9,443 nucleotides of DNA from an uncultured Collinsella sp. (GTDB taxonomy: Bacteria > Actinomycetota > Coriobacteriia > Coriobacteriales > Coriobacteriaceae): contig URIK01000073.1 in the NCBI GenBank assembly GCA_900547855.1, positions 1 to 9,443 of the forward strand. The letters run 5' to 3'. Positions within the stretch are counted from its first letter, which is position 1. Every line of letters starts with the position of its first letter. A program made the position numbers and the translations under genes. Below are positions 5,560 to 9,443 of the stretch, piece by piece. The notes under the pieces were generated by a model. The model was given only the letters and a program-made list of their open reading frames with translations, ran no database searches and was not told where the DNA came from.

Positions 5560-6096
5560 ATGGCAGAGAACATCACCGCCCACATGGACAAGTCGCTCGA
5601 GTCCCTCAAGCATAACTTCTCCAAGGTCCGTACCGGCCGCGCCAATGCCAACATTCTGTCCGACATCACCGTCGATTATTACGGTGTTCCCACGCCGGTC
5701 ACGCAGGTTGCCGCCGTCAAGACCCCCGAGGCCCACATGCTGCTCATCGAGCCGTGGGACAAGACACTCATCAACGCTATCGTCAAGGCCATCGGCGCTT
5801 CCGATCTGGGTATTACCCCCAACTCCGATGGCACCGTCGTTCGTCTGCCGTTCCCGGCTCCCACCGAGGAGCGCCGTCGCGAGCTCGTCAAGGAGTGCCG
5901 CGAGTACGCCGAGCAGGCCAAGGTGTCTATCCGTAACATCCGTCGCGACTTCAACAACAAGCTCGAGCGCGATGAGGAGCTCACCGAGGATGATGTCCGT
6001 CGCGAGCAGGCCAAGGTCCAGAAGCACACCGATGAGTATGTCGCCAAGGTCGAGGAGCTTCTGAAGGAAAAAGAAGCCGAGGTCATGGAGATCTAA
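5560..6096 (+). CDS. frr: Ribosome recycling factor (RRF)
   Basis: RRF, with EF-G, splits the post-termination 70S ribosome so that subunits can be reused. The 178 residues are slightly shorter than the usual ~185. Family signatures are KVRTGRAN (22-29), VDYYGVPTPVTQVA (domain II border), EPWDK, GITPNSDGTVVRLPFP-type loop in domain II, and the long-helix segment RRELVKECREYAEQAK...VSIRNIRRDFNNKL that returns to the three-helix bundle, ending in a highly charged helix. The ribosome site AGGAGG (5547-5552) lies within the last codons of pyrH, 7 nt before ATG 5560. Translation of frr is thus probably coupled to pyrH termination. The stop at 6094-6096 is one base before the uppS GTG. Confidence 0.99.
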   Translation: MAENITAHMDKSLESLKHNFSKVRTGRANANILSDITVDYYGVPTPVTQVAAVKTPEAHMLLIEPWDKTLINAIVKAIGASDLGITPNSDGTVVRLPFPAPTEERRRELVKECREYAEQAKVSIRNIRRDFNNKLERDEELTEDDVRREQAKVQKHTDEYVAKVEELLKEKEAEVMEI

Positions 6097-6097
6097 G

Positions 6098-6892
6098 GTG
6101 CAATACGACGAGCATAAACTGGTCGAGTACTTTGCCGACGCCCCTGCGGGCGTCGGTTTTTCCGACCTTGACCTCAATAACATTCCGCACCATATCTCGT
6201 GCATTATGGACGGCAACGGTCGTTGGGCCACATCGCGCGGTCTTGCACGCACCGAGGGCCACAAGGCGGGTATCGTCTCCCTTCGCGAGATTATTACCGC
6301 TTGCGTGCGTCTGGGCGTCGACGTGCTTTCGGCCTATGCGTTTTCTACCGAAAACTGGAACCGCCCGCAGCATGAGGTCAACGTCTTGATGCACCTGTTT
6401 GCCAAGACGTTCATCGACGAGCTGCCGCTTCTGAAGCGCGAAAACGTGCGCGTTGTCTTTTTGGGTGACATTTCCGCGCTGCCCAAGAAGACCCGCGACG
6501 TTTTTGAACGCGGTCTTGCCGAGTGCGCCGATCACACTGGCATGACGCTGGCGCTTGCCGTCAACTACGGCGCGCGTGCCGAGATTACCCGCGCTGTCCG
6601 TCAGATCGCACTCGACGCTGCCGCCGGTAAGATCGATCCTGCCGCAATTGATGACGACATGGTGGCTTCCCACCTCTATACCGCCGGCCTTCCCGATCCT
6701 GAGCTTGTGATTCGCACCTCTGGTGAGCTGCGCCTTTCGAACTATCTGCTGTGGCAGGTGGCTTATTCCGAATTCTACGTCACCGATACCTATTGGCCCG
6801 ACTTTGATCGTTGGGGCCTTGTCGACGCCATTTTGGCCTATCAGGGCCGTGACCGTAGGTTTGGTGGTCTGAGCAAGACCGAGGAGGCTTAA
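6098..6892 (+). CDS. uppS: Isoprenyl transferase / undecaprenyl diphosphate synthase (UPPS)
   Basis: UPPS is a cis-prenyltransferase that condenses isopentenyl diphosphate onto farnesyl diphosphate to make the C55 carrier lipid for peptidoglycan and other wall polymers, acting at the inner membrane face. The 264-residue product has IMDGNGRWA (36-44) with catalytic Asp38 and phosphate-binding Arg42, GHKAG, a YAFSTENWNRP segment, and the C-terminal RTSGELRLSNYLLWQ...SEFYV block that holds Mg and IPP ligands. GTG 6098 follows the frr stop by 1 nt, and GGAG at 6087-6090 is 7 nt upstream. No ATG/GTG/TTG occurs in frame between 6098 and Met37, and the IPHH segment at 30-33 belongs to the family's conserved start, so the N-terminal extension is coding. 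Codons 13-21 also form a terminator-like hairpin, discussed separately. The substrate supply gene dxr lies two genes downstream. Confidence 0.98.
   Translation: MQYDEHKLVEYFADAPAGVGFSDLDLNNIPHHISCIMDGNGRWATSRGLARTEGHKAGIVSLREIITACVRLGVDVLSAYAFSTENWNRPQHEVNVLMHLFAKTFIDELPLLKRENVRVVFLGDISALPKKTRDVFERGLAECADHTGMTLALAVNYGARAEITRAVRQIALDAAAGKIDPAAIDDDMVASHLYTAGLPDPELVIRTSGELRLSNYLLWQVAYSEFYVTDTYWPDFDRWGLVDAILAYQGRDRRFGGLSKTEEA
6135..6161 (+). terminator. Terminator-like hairpin inside the 5' coding region of uppS (possible attenuator)
   Basis: CCGACGCCC (6135-6143) pairs perfectly with GGGCGTCGG (6148-6156) around the loop CTGC, followed directly by TTTTT (6157-6161). It begins 37 nt after the uppS GTG, in codons for residues 13-21. 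A competing hairpin GTCGG-TTTTT-CCGAC (6152-6166) uses the 3' arm and hides the T run in its loop, so the two folds are mutually exclusive. The structure is seen directly; termination in vivo is inferred. Confidence 0.6.
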
Positions 6893-6894
6893 TC

Positions 6895-7794
6895 GTGTCC
6901 GATCGTCCCAAGGCAACTGCTCCCAAGACATCTGAGCGCAAGGCTGTCGCTGCTGGAGCGCCTGCAGCGAAGAATGGCACCGGTTCGTGGCTTGCGGGCT
7001 TTATCACCCGTGCCGCCGCCGGTATCGTCTACGCCGTTGTCTTTATCCTGTGCCTGGTTTTGGGTATCGTGCCCACGGCCATCTTTGTTTCTGTCATGAG
7101 CGGTCTGTGCTGCTATGAGTTTTTCCGTATGACAAGGCTCGATGGCAAGATGGCTAACGAGCGCATGGGTATCGCTGCTGCCGTACTCTTTCCGCTGTCG
7201 GCGTTGGGCGATTCGATGTTGCTGAATGCCCTGCTTTTTGCCCTGATGCTCGCTGTGGGCATTTGGTATGTCTGGTCGCCGCGTACCCGCATCTCTGATG
7301 TGGCCGTGACGCTCATGGGCCCCATCTACACTGGCTTTATGCTGTCGGCTATCGTGCTGCTGCGCGATGCCGTGCCCGGTTTTGCCGGCGCCCTGCTTTC
7401 GGTGGGCGTTTGCGCGTCCCTTTGGGTCTCCGATTCGTTTGCCTATATCGTGGGTAGCCGTATCGGCAAACACAAGATGGTTCCCAAGATCTCTCCCAAA
7501 AAGAGCTGGGAGGGGTTTGCCGGCGGCATCCTGGGCTCGGTTTTGATTTGGATCATCCTGTGGGCGACGCATTTCTACAAGCTCAGCCTGCCCTATGCGC
7601 TGCTGTGCGGCGTGGTCGTGTCCATTCTGGGCGTTATCGGCGACCTTATCGAGTCGCGCATCAAGCGCGGCGTGGGCGTCAAGGATTCCGGCAACCTTAT
7701 CCCGGGCCACGGCGGCATGCTCGATCGTAGCGATTCGCTTATCTTCGGCTGCATCACCGCGCAGCTGATGCTGATGATCGGAGGCGTGCTGTAA
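6895..7794 (+). CDS. cdsA: Phosphatidate cytidylyltransferase (CDP-diacylglycerol synthase)
   Basis: CdsA is an integral membrane enzyme joining CTP and phosphatidic acid to CDP-diacylglycerol, the branch point of phospholipid synthesis. The 299-residue product begins with a polar Ala/Lys-rich stretch of about 30 residues (no hydrophobic segment until about residue 40). Several hydrophobic helices follow, for example around 43-60, and helices with YVWSP and GSVLIWIILW segments. SPKKSWEGFAGG and the C-terminal signature SRIKRGVGVKDSGNLIPGH (254-272) continuing GGMLDRSDS are diagnostic of the CTP_transf_1 family; the two conserved aspartates (KD and DR-D) bind metal. GTG 6895 is 2 nt after the uppS stop with GAGGAGG (6881-6887) 7 nt upstream. 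The last base of its TAA is the first base of the dxr ATG. The N-terminal tail is longer than usual for the family and may be lineage specific. Confidence 0.98.
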   Translation: MSDRPKATAPKTSERKAVAAGAPAAKNGTGSWLAGFITRAAAGIVYAVVFILCLVLGIVPTAIFVSVMSGLCCYEFFRMTRLDGKMANERMGIAAAVLFPLSALGDSMLLNALLFALMLAVGIWYVWSPRTRISDVAVTLMGPIYTGFMLSAIVLLRDAVPGFAGALLSVGVCASLWVSDSFAYIVGSRIGKHKMVPKISPKKSWEGFAGGILGSVLIWIILWATHFYKLSLPYALLCGVVVSILGVIGDLIESRIKRGVGVKDSGNLIPGHGGMLDRSDSLIFGCITAQLMLMIGGVL

Positions 7795-8981
7795 TGTCCT
7801 TCCAGACGACGTATGGCTCCGATGGACGTCTCCGTGTTGCCATCCTGGGCTGTACGGGCTCTATCGGCACCCAGGCGCTCGATGTGTGCCGTCAGCATGC
7901 CGATCGCCTGCAGGTGACGGCGCTGTCCGTTAACTCCAGTACTTCCGAGCTCGTTGCCGCTGCCCGCGAGTTCTCGGTTCCGGCGGTTGCCGTGGCCGAT
8001 GTCGCTCATGGCGATGACGCCGTGCTGCAGGAGTTGCCCGAGGGAACGAAGCTCGGCGTAGGCGCGCAGGCGGTTTGCGAGCTCGCGCGTCGCGACGATG
8101 TCGACTGCGTGCTCGTCGCTATTGTGGGTGCCGCCGGTCTCGAGGCGAGCCATGCGGCCTTGACCTCAAATAAGCGCCTTGCCCTTGCCAACAAGGAGTC
8201 CCTCGTCGTCGGTGGCGACTTGCTTATGCCGTTGGCGCAACCGGGCCAGCTTATTCCAGTCGACTCTGAGCACTCCGCCATCTATCAGTGCTATCTGGGG
8301 GAGGACCCGCGCGAGGCTCATTGTATTTGGCTCACCTGCTCGGGCGGTCCGTTCTTTGGCCGCACACGCGACGAGCTCGATTGCGTGACGCGTGCCGATG
8401 CCCTCGCACATCCCACGTGGGCCATGGGTGCCAAGATCACCATCGACTCCGCCACCCTTATGAACAAGGGCCTGGAGCGTATTGAGGCCATGCATCTGTT
8501 TAACTGCGACCTCGATTTCATTAACGTGGTCGTGCAGCGTCAGTCCAAGATCCACTCTATGGTCGAGTTCGCCGACGGCTCTGTGATGGCGCATCTCGGT
8601 GCTTCCGACATGCGTATTCCCATCCAGTTCGCGTTCTCGTATCCCGAGCGTTGGGATACCCCGGCGCCTCGTATCGATTTCCGCGAGCTGGGGCAGCTCA
8701 CGTTTGATGCTGCCGACATGGATACCTTCCGCTGTCTGGCACTGGCCGAGCGTGCCGGCAAGACGGGTGGCACCATGCCGTGCGTGCTCAATGCCGCCAA
8801 CGAGGTCGCCGTCGATGCCTTCCTGCACGATGGCTGCAGCTTTACCGATATCGATCGCATTGTGGAATCCTGCATGGATGCCCACGATATGCAGGTGGTC
8901 GATTCGTTTGAGCAGCTTCGCGACATCGATGCGTGGGCGCGTGAAAAAGCTGCGCAGGTTCTCGCCGCAACCCGTTCCTAA
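7794..8981 (+). CDS. dxr: 1-deoxy-D-xylulose 5-phosphate reductoisomerase
   Basis: Dxr converts DXP to 2-C-methyl-D-erythritol 4-phosphate with NADPH, the committed step of the MEP isoprenoid pathway; it is the target of fosmidomycin. The 395-residue product has the NADPH-binding GCTGSIG (19-25), LANKESLVVGG (131-141), PVDSEHSAI (155-163) with metal ligands Asp157 and Glu159, and SGGPF (183-187). AHPTWAMGAKI (205-215, His206) is followed by DSATLMNKGLERIEA (218-232) with the third metal ligand Glu228. The C-terminal half (about residues 290-395) carries the LNAANEVAVDAFL segment typical of the family. ATG 7794 overlaps the cdsA stop by one base (TAATG), with GGAGG at 7780-7784, 9 nt upstream, indicating coupled translation. 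Being placed after cdsA matches Bacillus order rather than E. coli, where dxr precedes uppS. Confidence 0.99.
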   Translation: MSFQTTYGSDGRLRVAILGCTGSIGTQALDVCRQHADRLQVTALSVNSSTSELVAAAREFSVPAVAVADVAHGDDAVLQELPEGTKLGVGAQAVCELARRDDVDCVLVAIVGAAGLEASHAALTSNKRLALANKESLVVGGDLLMPLAQPGQLIPVDSEHSAIYQCYLGEDPREAHCIWLTCSGGPFFGRTRDELDCVTRADALAHPTWAMGAKITIDSATLMNKGLERIEAMHLFNCDLDFINVVVQRQSKIHSMVEFADGSVMAHLGASDMRIPIQFAFSYPERWDTPAPRIDFRELGQLTFDAADMDTFRCLALAERAGKTGGTMPCVLNAANEVAVDAFLHDGCSFTDIDRIVESCMDAHDMQVVDSFEQLRDIDAWAREKAAQVLAATRS

Positions 8982-9006
8982 CCCATAAGGATTGCTTTTT
9001 CGTTTT

Positions 9007-9408
9007 ATGGATACTGTTCTGAGCGTTCTCTCATCGGTCTTTTGGGGCCTGCTGATGCTTTCCGTCCTCGTGTTTTTGCACGAGGGCGGCCACTTTTTGG
9101 CGGCGCGTGCCTGCGGCGTCCGTGTGACCGAGTTCTTTTTGGGTCTGCCGTGCCGCTTTGACATCCATTACACGTCGCGTCGCATTGGAACCAAGTTTGG
9201 CGTGACCCCGCTGCTGCTGGGTGGCTACGCTGCCATCTGCGGTATGGATCCGACCGATGTCTCGTGCGTCGATCGCGTGCTCGCGGCTATCTACCGTCAT
9301 GGTCGCGTGACCGTGGCCGACCTTGCTGTCGAGCTCGAGCTTTCCGAGGAGGATGTGCTCGAGGCTTGTGCTCTGTTGCTGGGCTGGGGCTCCATCGCAC
9401 CTTGGTAT
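9007..9408 (+). CDS. rseP: RseP-type site-2 membrane metalloprotease, N-terminal part, with inserted winged-helix-like domain (3' truncated)
   Basis: RseP/RasP proteases cut transmembrane segments of anti-sigma factors and leftover signal peptides inside the membrane. The first 134 residues are present. Transmembrane helix 1 (about 8-31) contains HEGGH (25-29), the zinc-binding HExxH with catalytic Glu26, followed by FLAARACGVRVTEFFLGLP as in the family. KFGVTPLLLGGYAAI (63-77) is the conserved membrane-associated loop with GGY. In standard RseP proteins a short loop then leads to the second helix. Here residues about 86-134 instead read like a winged helix: VDRVLAAIYRHG, VTVADLAVELELSEEDVLEA, CALLLGWGSIAPW. 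The rest, including PDZ domain, later helices and second zinc motif, is lost where adapter begins at 9409. ATG 9007 lies 25 nt after dxr; the best ribosome site, AAGGA (8987-8991), is 15 nt upstream, which is long, while an in-frame TTG at 8992 touches that site and is unlikely. Confidence 0.9.
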
Positions 9409-9443
9409 CTGTCTCTTATACACATCTCCGAGCCCACGAGACG
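9409..9443. other. Untrimmed Nextera (Tn5) sequencing adapter, right end
   Basis: Bases 9409-9427 are the Tn5 mosaic end in reverse complement (CTGTCTCTTATACACATCT), continuing through the read-2 adapter to 9442. The final base matches the index base at position 4. Bases 9409-9443 are the exact reverse complement of 4-38. Everything translated from 9409 on, including a minus-strand MYKRQ start at 9423, is artefact. Confidence 0.98.

Noticed and set aside
8166..9164. 332-codon minus-strand ORF opposite dxr and rseP
   Set aside because: Spans two well-supported + strand genes; open only because of high GC.
9031..9423. 130-codon minus-strand ORF starting MYKRQ at the right end
   Set aside because: Its start is in the adapter and the rest is the antisense shadow of rseP, whose HEGGH and GGY motifs are convincing.
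1..9443. Terminal inverted repeats suggesting a transposon or phage-like element
   Set aside because: The repeats are the synthetic adapter including the Tn5 mosaic end; the content is core housekeeping genes with no transposase.

Overview
The window is a 9.4 kb assembled contig of housekeeping genes, all on the + strand and packed end to end. It looks like a high-GC, Gram-positive-type bacterium. My best guess is a Coriobacteriia member (Collinsella-like). This is inferred from high GC, strong GGAGG ribosome sites, frequent GTG/TTG starts, the presence of trmFO, and a gene order like that of Bacillus; no species-level marker is present. Both ends are untrimmed sequencing adapter (1-38 and 9409-9443). 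Native DNA is therefore 39-9408, and the first and last genes are cut by the assembly, not by biology.

Layout. Block 1 (39-2853) is the 3' part of dprA (DNA uptake/recombination mediator), trmFO (folate/FAD-dependent tRNA m5U54 methyltransferase) and a XerC-type tyrosine recombinase. They are tightly coupled, and xerC appears to start at a rare ATA codon overlapping the trmFO stop. Block 2 (about 2903-4774) has its own strong extended -10 promoter with a perfect inverted repeat in its spacer, a leader of about 135 nt, then rpsB (ribosomal protein S2) and tsf (EF-Ts), closed by a strong intrinsic terminator. Block 3 (about 4778-9408) has its own weak or extended -10 promoter, then pyrH (UMP kinase), frr (ribosome recycling factor), uppS (undecaprenyl diphosphate synthase), cdsA (CDP-diacylglycerol synthase), dxr (MEP pathway reductoisomerase) and the start of rseP (site-2 protease). 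Gaps between genes from pyrH to dxr are -1 to +2 nt.

How they work together. Blocks 2 and 3 are the classical translation and envelope-lipid cluster. S2, EF-Ts and RRF serve translation and PyrH supplies UDP/CDP precursors. Dxr feeds isoprenoid units to UppS, which makes the C55 carrier for wall synthesis. CdsA starts phospholipid synthesis and RseP is the envelope intramembrane protease. The order rpsB-tsf-pyrH-frr-uppS-cdsA-dxr-rseP is that of Bacillus subtilis (dxr after cdsA), not of E. coli.

Most interesting points: (i) the rseP fragment carries what looks like a winged-helix domain inserted directly after the conserved GGY motif; (ii) a perfect 9-bp terminator hairpin with T5 lies inside the first codons of uppS and has a competing hairpin, suggesting attenuation within the operon; (iii) xerC has no ATG/GTG/TTG that preserves its N-terminal domain; (iv) perfect inverted repeats sit in the rpsB promoter spacer and just upstream of the pyrH -10. 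No mobile element, CRISPR array, tRNA or rRNA was seen. No gene-free stretch exceeds 300 bases; the longest is 2854-3072.
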